A program made the translations under genes and the position numbers. The notes under the pieces were generated by a model. It did no database searches. It worked only from the letters and a program-made list of their open reading frames with translations, and was not told the origin of the DNA. A stretch of DNA of 63,504 bases from NCBI GenBank assembly GCA_905215805.1, contig CAJMRL010000014.1:1-63504 (forward strand). The letters are read 5' to 3'. The stretch's first letter is position 1. Each line of letters opens with the position of its first letter. The DNA is from an uncultured bacterium (GTDB lineage Bacteria; Bacillota; Clostridia; UBA1381). Below, in pieces: positions 9,889 to 18,730 of the stretch.

Positions 9889-9917
9889 ATTATACCATAT
9901 TCTTTCCTTGCAATCAA
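9889..9917 (-). promoter_or_regulatory. Promoter for DUF1961-mutS2-ybaK-DUF1015
   Basis: On the minus strand TTGATT (9912-9917), a 17-base spacer and TATAAT (9889-9894), about 50 bases before the DUF1961 start. It matches sigma-A consensus well. Confidence 0.75.
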
Positions 9918-9975
9918 GACTGTGCCGTTAAATTTCACAAATAAATAAAATATTTTTATATTTTGAAAAAAAACA

Positions 9976-10004
9976 TTGAAAATTTAACGTTTTTATTATA
10001 TAAT
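9976..10004 (+). promoter_or_regulatory. glmS promoter
   Basis: TTGAAA (9976-9981), 17-base spacer, TATAAT (9999-10004), followed by an AT-rich leader of about 63 bases. The leader is too short and lacks the conserved core of the glmS ribozyme. Confidence 0.72.
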
Positions 10005-10073
10005 ATATATTGAATTTATTTTATTAAACATGAAAATATACGACATATTATTATAAAAACGGAGGTAACAATT

Positions 10074-11900
10074 ATGTGTGGTATAGTAGGATACGTCGGT
10101 TCACAAAGTGCCGCTCCGATTCTTCTTGAAGGTTTGTCAAAGCTTGAATACCGCGGATATGACAGTGCGGGTATTGCGGTTATTGACGGAAATAAAATTG
10201 ATGTGGAGAAAGCAAAAGGTCGCCTTGCAGTTCTTTCAGAAAAAACAAACGGAGGCGAAAGCGTTCACGGCTGTGTCGGCATAGGTCATACCAGATGGGC
10301 TACCCACGGAGAGCCGTCCGATGTAAATTCTCATCCCCACCTTTCTCAATCCGGAAGATTTGCCGTTGTACATAACGGTATAATCGAAAACTATATTTCT
10401 TTAAAAAAGAAGCTTACTGCAAAGGGTTTTGAATTTATATCCGAAACCGATACGGAAGTTATCGCTCATCTTTTTGAATATTATTATAAGGGCGATATTC
10501 TTGAAACAATGATAAAAGTCATTAACCATGTTGAGGGTTCATATGCACTGGGTATCCTCTGTGCAGATTATCCGGATCAATTTATAGCCGTAAGAAAAGC
10601 CAGCCCGATGATTGTAGGATTAGGCGAAGGCGAAAACTTTATCGCTTCTGACGTTACAGCAATTCTGAAGCATACAAGAAATATTTATTATCTTGAAGAT
10701 AACGAAATAGTTGTTCTTAACAAGAATGAGGTAAAGGTTTACAACACCGATAAGGAAGAAGTCGAAAAAGAAGTATTCACTGTCAACTGGGATGTAAGCG
10801 CTGCCGAAAAAGGCGGATACGAGCATTTCATGATGAAAGAGATAGAGGAGCAGCCAAAGGCTTTACGCGATACGATCTCTCCCAGAATTAAAAACGGCAA
10901 GGTTGTACTTGATGATATTTCTCTCACAAAAGAGGATATTAAAAATATCAGAAAAATATTTATAGTAGCTTGCGGAAGTGCTTATCATGTGGGCATGGTA
11001 GGTAAGTATATAATAGAAAAGATGTGCCGTATTCCGGTTGAAGTACAGGTTGCATCAGAATTCCGTTACTGTGATCCGATAGTCGGTTCAAAGGATCTTG
11101 TCATTGTAATAAGTCAGTCCGGGGAAACCGCGGATACTCTTGCTGCTCTAAAAGAAGCAAAGAGCCATGGAGCAAGAATCCTTTCTATTGTAAATGTTGT
11201 CGGAAGTGCAATCGCAAACGCATCTGACGACGTTATATATACATGGGCAGGGCCTGAAATTGCTGTTGCAACAACCAAAGCATATTCAACTCAGCTTGCA
11301 GTTATGTACTTAATCTCTATTTATATGGCTGATAAGCTTGGCATGGTTACTTCAGGTGAATATGCAAGATTTATAAATGATATTGAATCTCTTCCGGAAA
11401 AAGTAAGTCAGATACTTAAGGACAAACAAAAAATACAGTATCTCGCATCACTGTTCTACAACAGTAAGTCAATTTTCTTCATAGGAAGAAATCTTGACTA
11501 TGCGGTATCTCTTGAAGGCTCACTCAAGCTTAAAGAAATATCGTATATTCACTCTGAAGCATATGCTGCCGGAGAACTTAAGCATGGTACTATTTCGCTT
11601 ATCGAAGACGGTACTCTCGTAATAGCTCTTGCTACGGGAGAGGAACTGTTTGACAAGACTGTCTCAAACGTTAAAGAGGTTAAAGCCAGAGGCGCTGTTG
11701 TAATGGGAGTTACGACAGAAAACCAAGATGATATGGATACCGTTGCAGATCATATCATTAAAATTCCTTGTATTAACGAAACGCTTCTCCCATCGCTTAC
11801 GGTTATTCCGCTTCAGCTCTTTGGATATTATGTAGCATCTCTTAAAGGCTGTGATATAGATAAGCCGAGAAATCTTGCAAAATCTGTTACAGTTGAATAA
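10074..11900 (+). CDS. glmS: Glutamine--fructose-6-phosphate aminotransferase
   Basis: First enzyme of amino-sugar synthesis, making glucosamine-6-phosphate from fructose-6-phosphate and glutamine for peptidoglycan. It has 608 residues. The mature N terminus CGIVGYVG gives the catalytic Cys, and the glutaminase domain has HTRWATHGEPSDVNSHPH (about 73-90). Two SIS isomerase domains follow, with CGSAYHVG and SQSGETADT. The C terminus PRNLAKSVTVE is canonical. AACGGAGG precedes the ATG. It is monocistronic by its own promoter and terminator. Confidence 0.97.
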   Translation: MCGIVGYVGSQSAAPILLEGLSKLEYRGYDSAGIAVIDGNKIDVEKAKGRLAVLSEKTNGGESVHGCVGIGHTRWATHGEPSDVNSHPHLSQSGRFAVVHNGIIENYISLKKKLTAKGFEFISETDTEVIAHLFEYYYKGDILETMIKVINHVEGSYALGILCADYPDQFIAVRKASPMIVGLGEGENFIASDVTAILKHTRNIYYLEDNEIVVLNKNEVKVYNTDKEEVEKEVFTVNWDVSAAEKGGYEHFMMKEIEEQPKALRDTISPRIKNGKVVLDDISLTKEDIKNIRKIFIVACGSAYHVGMVGKYIIEKMCRIPVEVQVASEFRYCDPIVGSKDLVIVISQSGETADTLAALKEAKSHGARILSIVNVVGSAIANASDDVIYTWAGPEIAVATTKAYSTQLAVMYLISIYMADKLGMVTSGEYARFINDIESLPEKVSQILKDKQKIQYLASLFYNSKSIFFIGRNLDYAVSLEGSLKLKEISYIHSEAYAAGELKHGTISLIEDGTLVIALATGEELFDKTVSNVKEVKARGAVVMGVTTENQDDMDTVADHIIKIPCINETLLPSLTVIPLQLFGYYVASLKGCDIDKPRNLAKSVTVE

Positions 11901-11917
11901 TATAAATTTTATAAATA

Positions 11918-11948
11918 AGAGATCCGTCGCTAAATGCGGCGGATCTCT
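11918..11948 (+). terminator. glmS terminator overlapping the next gene
   Basis: 13-bp stem with one G-U pair (11918-11930 with 11936-11948) and a 5-base loop. The right arm lies inside the 3' end of the convergent heparinase-like gene, so the hairpin is shared with coding sequence. Confidence 0.75.
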
Positions 11949-13561
11949 GCTTTAAATCTGCATTTGTCTATAACATAATCTATAATAAATATCTTTTCAT
12001 CTTTTCCTTCGTGATTTTTAATTATATGCTCTGTTATTTTTGGCTCATAATCGCATACAAGACCTATGTCTCCTATTTTAACAATACCGTTTATATACTC
12101 AGGATTTATTACCGATATAAAGCGTTCAATTATATTGCATCGTTCTCCTTCAATCTTAAACTCATCCGCTAATATTACCATATCAGACATAATCTCAAAT
12201 TTTCTTATAACTGCTCTTACTTCTTCTATCCCATATGCGCCGGATATATCCAGGCAGAATTCATCCTTATCTGCTTTTATAATTTCTGCATTATATTCTA
12301 TGCCGTCTTTTTGGGCGTACCCGTTAATTATAGGTACGCTGTGTCCTAAAGATGAAGTACATAAATATTTATACCTATTTTCAGAGAAATAATCAGAAGT
12401 ATATTCACCTGCTCCTATATCGGCAAATATCTGCTTTCCATCATATGCTATTATAAAGCTGCCTATATCGTTATGATTATGGCTCTCTCCGTTATTTCCT
12501 CCCTTTGCTGCGAATTCAAAGCTATTTAGCTTCCTAATATACCATTGTGCATCAGAATAGAAAATAAAATCATCGTCTTGATTATAAGCTTTATATTCAT
12601 CTCTCCATAAATACGAGCGTATAAAATGAGCAAATCTTGAGCATGCAGGTTTTTCACGAGAAAATTTATTATCAGGAGGTATTATTTCTTTTCCGTAATA
12701 AGTTTTAAGATAGTCTGTCATACCTCTTTCAAAATACGCATACCGCGAACTGTCTGAAAAACTTATTGCAGCATTACCGCTTAGATACATATTTTGCTGA
12801 AACTGAGCTATATATTTAACCTTTTCATCAGCAAGCAGGTCTGTTTGTCCGCCCGTAAATTCTCTATATACATCGGCAAAATATAAAAAATATCCAAATC
12901 CATAAATCCAATAATCGAGCCCCTCTGCACATGCTCCGTCATCTCCGAAACCATTAAGGTATTCATGCATTATATCCAGAAACCGCTGACTGATTTTATC
13001 CATTAAGTCAGGTCTTTCATAAATAAACGTCATCCCTACACATCCGCCGCATACAGCCGCCCAATTGTTATTGACTTTCTCCCAGCTAAAATTCTTTTTC
13101 ATAAAAGGCTTTATTATACGCCTGTCAATTTCATAAGATACTCTTTTTTGCAGCAGCTCCGGCATAAAATCACCTATAAGATATTTTATTTCTGCCAGAG
13201 TCTGGGCTGTTTCCGCCGAAAACAAATCTATATTTATGACTATTTCATCTATATCATCCTTAATATCAGTATGCGCAGGAAGCGCCCACGTAAATTCATT
13301 GCATATACTCCAAATAATATTATAAAGCTCATCGGCATATTTATGCCTGTCGTTATGAAAAAGCATAAATACATTATTCAGTGCCTCTCGTTTTGAGAAA
13401 TATTTTTCCTCATATTTAGTTCTATTTCCATTATGAAAATATTCTATAAAATCTGAATATCCTAATTCACTGTACAATTTTTTTGTTAAAGCAAGCCGGA
13501 GTTTTTTTACCTCGCTGCTGCTTAATTGAAAGCAGTTAAATTTTTCTTTAAGCTCCTTCAT
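11930..13561 (-). CDS. Heparinase II/III family protein
   Basis: Putative polysaccharide lyase or hydrolase of the heparinase II/III fold, 543 residues. The N-terminal half is a helical (alpha/alpha toroid-like) region. The C-terminal beta domain carries GGNNGESHNHNDIGSFII (about 354-371), where the Asn/His residues match the conserved HNHxD segment. No signal peptide is visible, so it probably acts on imported oligosaccharides. The ATG overlaps the stop of the nitrilase-like gene (ATGA), so the two are coupled. Substrate is unknown. Confidence 0.75.
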   Translation of the reverse strand: MKELKEKFNCFQLSSSEVKKLRLALTKKLYSELGYSDFIEYFHNGNRTKYEEKYFSKREALNNVFMLFHNDRHKYADELYNIIWSICNEFTWALPAHTDIKDDIDEIVINIDLFSAETAQTLAEIKYLIGDFMPELLQKRVSYEIDRRIIKPFMKKNFSWEKVNNNWAAVCGGCVGMTFIYERPDLMDKISQRFLDIMHEYLNGFGDDGACAEGLDYWIYGFGYFLYFADVYREFTGGQTDLLADEKVKYIAQFQQNMYLSGNAAISFSDSSRYAYFERGMTDYLKTYYGKEIIPPDNKFSREKPACSRFAHFIRSYLWRDEYKAYNQDDDFIFYSDAQWYIRKLNSFEFAAKGGNNGESHNHNDIGSFIIAYDGKQIFADIGAGEYTSDYFSENRYKYLCTSSLGHSVPIINGYAQKDGIEYNAEIIKADKDEFCLDISGAYGIEEVRAVIRKFEIMSDMVILADEFKIEGERCNIIERFISVINPEYINGIVKIGDIGLVCDYEPKITEHIIKNHEGKDEKIFIIDYVIDKCRFKAEIRRI

Positions 13562-14334
13562 ATTAACTTCCTATAAAAATCCGCACGCCTGTCGTTAAGC
13601 ACCGGGAATTCCTTTCTTATTTCCTCTACATTATCCGGTATATCACAAAAAAACAACTCCTCAGCTCCGCTTTTTGCCTGATACATTATTTCACCCGACG
13701 GTGATATAACGCAACTATCGCCGCTGTATTCTATATTTTCCTGTCTTCCGGTACAATTTATTCCTATAACATATACTTGATTTTCTATTGCTCTTGCTCT
13801 TAAAAGAGCCGTCCAGTGCATACTTCTTGCCGAGGGCCAATTAGCTGCCACTGCTATAATAGAAGAAACGCCTGCCGCTGCACGAAAGATCTCAGGAAAC
13901 CTAAGGTCATAGCATATAAACGTACTTATATATCTACCGCATATATGTGCCGTAACAATATTGTTTCCTTTCCTGAATTGCTCACGCTCACCACCTATAG
14001 AAAAGGAATGCAGCTTAATGTAATCACTTATCACTTTTCCGTTTTTATCCGATAATATGTAATGATTTTCTCCTTTACCGTTTCTCAATACTGTTACTCC
14101 AAAACCTATCGCTATTTTATGTTTTGTTGCCGCTTGACATATACGTTTTTTACTGTATTCATCCATTTCTCCTGTTTTTTCTATATTCATAGAAAATCCC
14201 GTAAAGCTCATTTCAGGAAAAAATATTATATCCGCGTTCTCCATCGCCGCAGCGGCAATAAATTTTTCTGCTCTTTTAAGGTTATTTTCTTTATTTTCAA
14301 ATTCTATCTCCATCTGACATACAGCTGCTTTCAT
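13558..14334 (-). CDS. Carbon-nitrogen hydrolase (nitrilase superfamily)
   Basis: Amidohydrolase of the nitrilase superfamily, 258 residues. The catalytic Glu-Lys-Cys triad is visible: FFPEMSFTGF (Glu about 41), YIKLHSFSIGGE (Lys about 107) and FICYDLRFPE (Cys about 140). The overall layout resembles omega-amidase (YafV) types, but the substrate cannot be read from sequence. GGGAGG precedes the ATG. It sits between a WG-repeat secreted protein and the heparinase-like gene, coupled to the latter by a 4-base overlap. Confidence 0.85.
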   Translation of the reverse strand: MKAAVCQMEIEFENKENNLKRAEKFIAAAAMENADIIFFPEMSFTGFSMNIEKTGEMDEYSKKRICQAATKHKIAIGFGVTVLRNGKGENHYILSDKNGKVISDYIKLHSFSIGGEREQFRKGNNIVTAHICGRYISTFICYDLRFPEIFRAAAGVSSIIAVAANWPSARSMHWTALLRARAIENQVYVIGINCTGRQENIEYSGDSCVISPSGEIMYQAKSGAEELFFCDIPDNVEEIRKEFPVLNDRRADFYRKLI

Positions 14335-14356
14335 AATCTTCCTCCCGATATAAAAT

Positions 14357-16006
14357 TTACTGTCGCTGCTCTAATCTGTCTATATTCATATACAGCATCC
14401 TTTCGGCATCATTATATTCAATGCTTATCCCATCTCCTGCCATATCCTCAGGTCTGATAAGCATTTCTCCTCCGATAGAATATGAATTAATCCTCTTGCC
14501 ATTGAATTCAACATTTATATCAGTTCCGTAAATATCAGAAAAATGCGTTCCCGGTTCGCCGCCGTATTCCTCTGTTCCATCATATGTTATATAGCGATAT
14601 TCAGGATTACACGTTATATACAGCATTCTTGTCTCATTATTCCATACTACATCAAAACCAAACTTCCCCAGCTGCTCCGCTGTTATCACAACATATCCGT
14701 TTATGTTTTTACATGGGATAGTCACTCCGTTTATGCTGAGTTTTATGTCTGTATTTAATGCTTCACCAATAATGCCCTTAGCCGTCAATATTTTAATATT
14801 ACCTCCGTCATTTACGACGAATTCATTATTATCCAGCATATATACATCCCTAAGATATGACTCAGAATTCACCGGCAAAATCACATTACCATCCGTATCA
14901 ATTAACCAATAACGCCCATCACTTAAACTTCTAACCTTTATAAATCCATCGCTTGGATTATTACATGCAGCGTTATTTTTACCAAGAGATGTAACAATAT
15001 CACCGTTATAATCAAGAAGATAGTTCATATCATCTGTTAAATATGTAATTGCACCATTAATTGTATATAATATCTTATTATCAGAATACGGTATTATATA
15101 TTCCTTCGTTTCCTTATTGTACAATGCCGATATACTGTCTCGCTGATTAATGGACGCACTATACATTATTGCAATTCCTCCTAAATCGGCATATGACTTA
15201 CAGTATACCGCATCATCTGAATAAATGTCTATTTCCTCCATTTTTCTGTTTACATATTTCAACTCCGTATCTGTTGAAAGCTCTGCAAAGCTTCCGCTCT
15301 GCCAATCCTCATCATTGTCAAAAATCCAAATATAATTATAACTGAACTCCGTAAGGTAGTCCCCGTTAATATCCATAAGAGCATACTTATTCTCTTCATT
15401 GCGCACACGCATCCATCCTGCGCTTCCTATATATGTTACCATAATATTTGAAGGTATCTCTAAAATTATATCTCCATAGTAATTATATATTATATTTGCT
15501 TCATCAGAGCCTGCCAGATAATATTCATCGCTGATAATATTTAATCTGTCATACTGCATAGGAATTATGATCCGCCCATCATATGCCATTAGACCATACT
15601 TTACATTATCAGAATCACCGCTGTATATTACTCTTGTTCTGCTGCTTCTTGCATTATAAAGCTGCGGAAGCTCACTTAAAATAATATTTCCATTGGTATC
15701 CTTCAAAATATTTTTATCATCTGTCTTTTCAACTATTGATTGCCGGTTATAAGTAAAATACTGAGGCGTCTCCTCGCTTAACGGCTCGCTTGCTTTATTT
15801 CCACTTAAATCCCAGTATTGGAAATGCGTATGATACTCCTCCATATTACTGCCCATGTATCCGACATCATAAGTAACAATAAGCCCATCCTGTATTGTAA
15901 CTCTGTCTGCATGAACTATATCCTTTTCACTGAATTCAAAACCAGCATATGATGTGGACATGGAAAATACCATGGCCGCTGCAACTGAAATTATTATCTT
16001 TTTCAT
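14357..16006 (-). CDS. Secreted WG-repeat protein with stalk-like C terminus
   Basis: Secreted protein of 549 residues. The N terminus MKKIIISVAAAMVFSMSTSYA is a signal peptide. Most of the body is made of WG-type repeats, seen as recurring Tyr/Gly segments such as YGLMAYDGRIIIPMQYD, YALMDINGDYLTEFSY and YWLIDTDGNVILPV. The C-terminal part from about 440 resembles the copper amine oxidase N-terminal (stalk) domain, with INGVTIP and VVWNNETRMLYI. I use the ATG at 16006 because it starts the signal peptide; an upstream in-frame ATG would add 18 charged residues. Function unknown. Confidence 0.8.
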   Translation of the reverse strand: MKKIIISVAAAMVFSMSTSYAGFEFSEKDIVHADRVTIQDGLIVTYDVGYMGSNMEEYHTHFQYWDLSGNKASEPLSEETPQYFTYNRQSIVEKTDDKNILKDTNGNIILSELPQLYNARSSRTRVIYSGDSDNVKYGLMAYDGRIIIPMQYDRLNIISDEYYLAGSDEANIIYNYYGDIILEIPSNIMVTYIGSAGWMRVRNEENKYALMDINGDYLTEFSYNYIWIFDNDEDWQSGSFAELSTDTELKYVNRKMEEIDIYSDDAVYCKSYADLGGIAIMYSASINQRDSISALYNKETKEYIIPYSDNKILYTINGAITYLTDDMNYLLDYNGDIVTSLGKNNAACNNPSDGFIKVRSLSDGRYWLIDTDGNVILPVNSESYLRDVYMLDNNEFVVNDGGNIKILTAKGIIGEALNTDIKLSINGVTIPCKNINGYVVITAEQLGKFGFDVVWNNETRMLYITCNPEYRYITYDGTEEYGGEPGTHFSDIYGTDINVEFNGKRINSYSIGGEMLIRPEDMAGDGISIEYNDAERMLYMNIDRLEQRQ

Positions 16007-16115
16007 TACTATAACCTGCCTTTCTTTAAAGTGTACTAACAAGTTATTCCCGCACTCCATTTATATTTGAACTGTTCTTTACCTAAAATAAATATCAAAT
16101 AAGTGTCTTTACTTC

Positions 16116-16144
16116 ATTTTATCATCAATCTACATCTGCGTCAA
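16116..16144 (-). promoter_or_regulatory. Promoter for WG-repeat / nitrilase / heparinase group
   Basis: Minus strand TTGACG (16139-16144), 17-base spacer, TAAAAT (16116-16121), about 110 bases before the WG-repeat protein start. Confidence 0.6.
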
Positions 16145-16193
16145 TCTTTTTATACTAAATCTGTGCAAAATATTTAAAATTATGTAACAAGGC

Positions 16194-16222
16194 TTGAAAA
16201 AAAGGCATAACAGGTATATAAT
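16194..16222 (+). promoter_or_regulatory. Promoter for flippase gene
   Basis: TTGAAA (16194-16199), 17-base spacer, TATAAT (16217-16222), about 60 bases before the start at 16282. It is back to back with the leftward promoter at 16116. Confidence 0.7.
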
Positions 16223-16281
16223 AGTATTTGTTTTATTATATGAAACTTACACCTTATATAGCTACATGAAAGGGAATCAAT

Positions 16282-18033
16282 ATGTCAAAAAAAGAAAAAC
16301 AGGCTTCTTTTATGGGCAATGTTTCTATTATTTTATTTGCTCAGTTAATGGTTAAAATTCTTGGAATGGTATATCGAATGGTCATAACCAATATTGACGG
16401 CTTCGGAGACAGCGGCAACGGTTTTTATACTGCCGGCTTTCAGGTTTATACGGTACTGCTTGCCATATCATCTGTCGGTATACCTAACGCTATAGCTAAA
16501 CTTGTAGCAGAGCGTGCGGCGCTCGATGATTACCGAGGCGCACATAAAATCTTTAAAACTGCATTCGTGCTTTTCGCCGTTATAGGAGCTGTATGTTCAG
16601 CTATACTTTATCTTGGAGCTGATTTTATAGCGGTCCATATAGTCAATATGGATGGTGTTCAATATGTCATGCGTGCGCTTTCACCAAGTATATTCTTCGT
16701 ATGCGTTTCATCTGTAATTCGAGGATATTTCCAAGGTTTAAATGACATGAATGCCACAAGCCGTTCGCAAATATATGAACAGGTATTTAAATGCACGCTT
16801 ACAATTGCATTTGTAATGCTTACAGTGGATTCAATGCCTTATATAATGCAGCTGCTGACACGTTATACAATGCTGTACAGCGTACCGGACGGTCCTACCG
16901 CTCCTGAAATTATGGCTGCGTGGGCAAATGCAGCGTCATCAGCCGCTACATTGCTTTCCTTCATATACCTGATTTTCTTCTATATGAAAAAGAAAAAAGG
17001 TATTGCCGAAAAGATTCGTCAAAGCGCGGTCTCATCTTTACAGGAAAGCGCCGGCAAGCTTATGTGGACCATTATTTCGATTTCGGTACCCATCTCTCTG
17101 GCGTCTATAATTACCGCTATAAACCGCGTAGTAGATACGGCAACGATAACCAGAGGTATTGAACTCGCTTTTGCAGCTTGTATTCCGGCCCACGGCAGCA
17201 CTCCGGCTATTTTTAATCCTTCGCTTTCTCAGCTGAATGATGAAGCTGTTCGTCTTGCCGGAATGCTTTCAAAGTCGGATACGCTGATAAATATGCCGCT
17301 TGCCTTAAATGTTGCATTTGCAACAGTACTTGTGCCAACTATCTCATCGGCAGTTGCACGCGGAGATAAAAAGGAAGCTTCGGATAAAATTTCTTATTCA
17401 TTCCTTATCTCAACCTTAATTATACTGCCGTGCTGTATTGGATATATTGTGCTCGCAAAACCGATTTATATTATTATATATCCAAACGCACCTTTAGGAT
17501 ATGACTTACTCGCTCTCATGGCAGTGTCGCTTATATTCAGCGCCTTAAGCCAAACAATAAGCGGATCTCTCCAAGGCATAGGCAAGGTATTTGTACCTGC
17601 TATAGGTCTTATATTCGGGTGTATTATAAAGGTAATACTCAATCTTCTTCTTATACGCATACCGAGTATAAATATATACGGAGCCGCGATCAGTTCCATA
17701 ATGTGCCAGATTGTGTCGTTCCTTATTGTATTCTTTATCATGACGAAATATGTTAAAATAAATATAACCGTTTCAAAATATATTCTTAAGCCGCTTATAT
17801 CAGGTATAATTATGGGTATCGCGGCTATAGGAGTATATAAGCTGATGATGCTTATACTTGGTGCGGGATTTATAGCTAATCTTATAGCAACGCTTATTTC
17901 AATTGCTGTTGCCGCTGTTGTATATTTTGGACTTATATTTGTACTGCATGTTCTTGACGAGCATGAGGTAAAGCAGCTTCCGGGAGGAAACGCTTTATAC
18001 CGTATGCTTGTAAAGCTTAGAATATATGATTAA
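16282..18033 (+). CDS. MOP-superfamily flippase (SpoVB / MurJ-like)
   Basis: Membrane protein of 583 residues with about 14 transmembrane helices, of the polysaccharide-exporter/MurJ/SpoVB group that flips lipid-linked precursors such as lipid II. The N terminus SFMGNVSIILFAQLMVKILGMVYR and the segment VSSVIRGYFQGLNDMNATSRSQIYEQ (about 141-166) are hallmarks of the clostridial SpoVB/YtgP type. Spore-cortex or general wall synthesis are both possible. GAAAGGGA precedes the ATG. It is monocistronic, with a terminator shared with the next convergent gene. Confidence 0.85.
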   Translation: MSKKEKQASFMGNVSIILFAQLMVKILGMVYRMVITNIDGFGDSGNGFYTAGFQVYTVLLAISSVGIPNAIAKLVAERAALDDYRGAHKIFKTAFVLFAVIGAVCSAILYLGADFIAVHIVNMDGVQYVMRALSPSIFFVCVSSVIRGYFQGLNDMNATSRSQIYEQVFKCTLTIAFVMLTVDSMPYIMQLLTRYTMLYSVPDGPTAPEIMAAWANAASSAATLLSFIYLIFFYMKKKKGIAEKIRQSAVSSLQESAGKLMWTIISISVPISLASIITAINRVVDTATITRGIELAFAACIPAHGSTPAIFNPSLSQLNDEAVRLAGMLSKSDTLINMPLALNVAFATVLVPTISSAVARGDKKEASDKISYSFLISTLIILPCCIGYIVLAKPIYIIIYPNAPLGYDLLALMAVSLIFSALSQTISGSLQGIGKVFVPAIGLIFGCIIKVILNLLLIRIPSINIYGAAISSIMCQIVSFLIVFFIMTKYVKINITVSKYILKPLISGIIMGIAAIGVYKLMMLILGAGFIANLIATLISIAVAAVVYFGLIFVLHVLDEHEVKQLPGGNALYRMLVKLRIYD

Positions 18034-18050
18034 ACATCTTAAATAAAATG

Positions 18051-18087
18051 CGGCTGTATGAAAAACTGATTCAACTTCATACAGCCG
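18051..18087. terminator. Terminator between flippase and SOD-like gene
   Basis: 12-bp perfect inverted repeat (18051-18062 with 18076-18087) directly after the flippase stop, followed by AT-rich sequence. Probably works for both convergent genes, with weak T-runs. Confidence 0.7.
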
Positions 18088-18092
18088 TATAA

Positions 18093-18557
18093 TTATTTGC
18101 TAAAAATTTTACCGCATGCTATTTTACTTCCGGCATTTCCGGAAGGCTGCGTTTTAAAATCATCTGCCTGACTATGAATAATGACTACTTTTCCTATAAT
18201 TTCTCTAACTGTAAAACGGTCGGTCAAAACTGACATACGAGCGTATCCATGATTTCCGAATAACGGCGGCAAATCTCCGGCATGATACGGATGCGGACAA
18301 TCTTCGGGATTATAATGTCCGTCAGCATCCGAAAACGGATCTTCCGTATTTCCCGTACAGCTTTGACCGCTGTGAATATGAAACGCAAATATCCCCGAAT
18401 CACATTTATTTTTATACGGCAGTCCATATATTTCTGCGCTGACCCATACACCATTTGGTGTTTGCTTAAAGGTTACAACTCCATGTAAATTGGAATATTT
18501 GCTGCTGCCTTTAATATATGCAGCTGCATCCGGACTATATATCGTCTTTTTATTCAT
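18093..18557 (-). CDS. Cu/Zn superoxide dismutase-like protein
   Basis: A 154-residue protein of the Cu/Zn SOD family. The copper histidines FAFHIH and the bridging His in GHYNP are present, zinc ligands are in CPHPYHAGDLP, and the last copper His is in VIIHSQADDF. Two cysteines (SGQSC and KIACG) match the family disulfide. There is no signal peptide, unlike most bacterial SodC, which suggests a cytoplasmic protein. RBS GGAGGAGG precedes the ATG. Detoxification in an anaerobe is plausible; activity is untested. Confidence 0.85.
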   Translation of the reverse strand: MNKKTIYSPDAAAYIKGSSKYSNLHGVVTFKQTPNGVWVSAEIYGLPYKNKCDSGIFAFHIHSGQSCTGNTEDPFSDADGHYNPEDCPHPYHAGDLPPLFGNHGYARMSVLTDRFTVREIIGKVVIIHSQADDFKTQPSGNAGSKIACGKIFSK

Positions 18558-18651
18558 TTATATACCTCCTCCTTATATACTATGCCGAAACGTCAGAAGT
18601 GTAACTATTTATAATAGAATTTTGAAATTTATAAGTTTTCATTAAAAAATA

Positions 18652-18680
18652 TTGCTAAGCAAGAGAAAATGTGATATAAT
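18652..18680 (+). promoter_or_regulatory. lepA promoter
   Basis: TTGCTA (18652-18657), 17-base spacer, TATAAT (18675-18680), about 50 bases before lepA. Confidence 0.75.
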
Positions 18681-18730
18681 AACAATAATCATACAATTAC
18701 AATAATTTTATAATAACAGGAGTAATTTAA

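Noticed and set aside
9835..10073. glmS ribozyme upstream of glmS
   Set aside because: The leader is AT-rich, about 63 bases after the promoter, and lacks the conserved ribozyme core.
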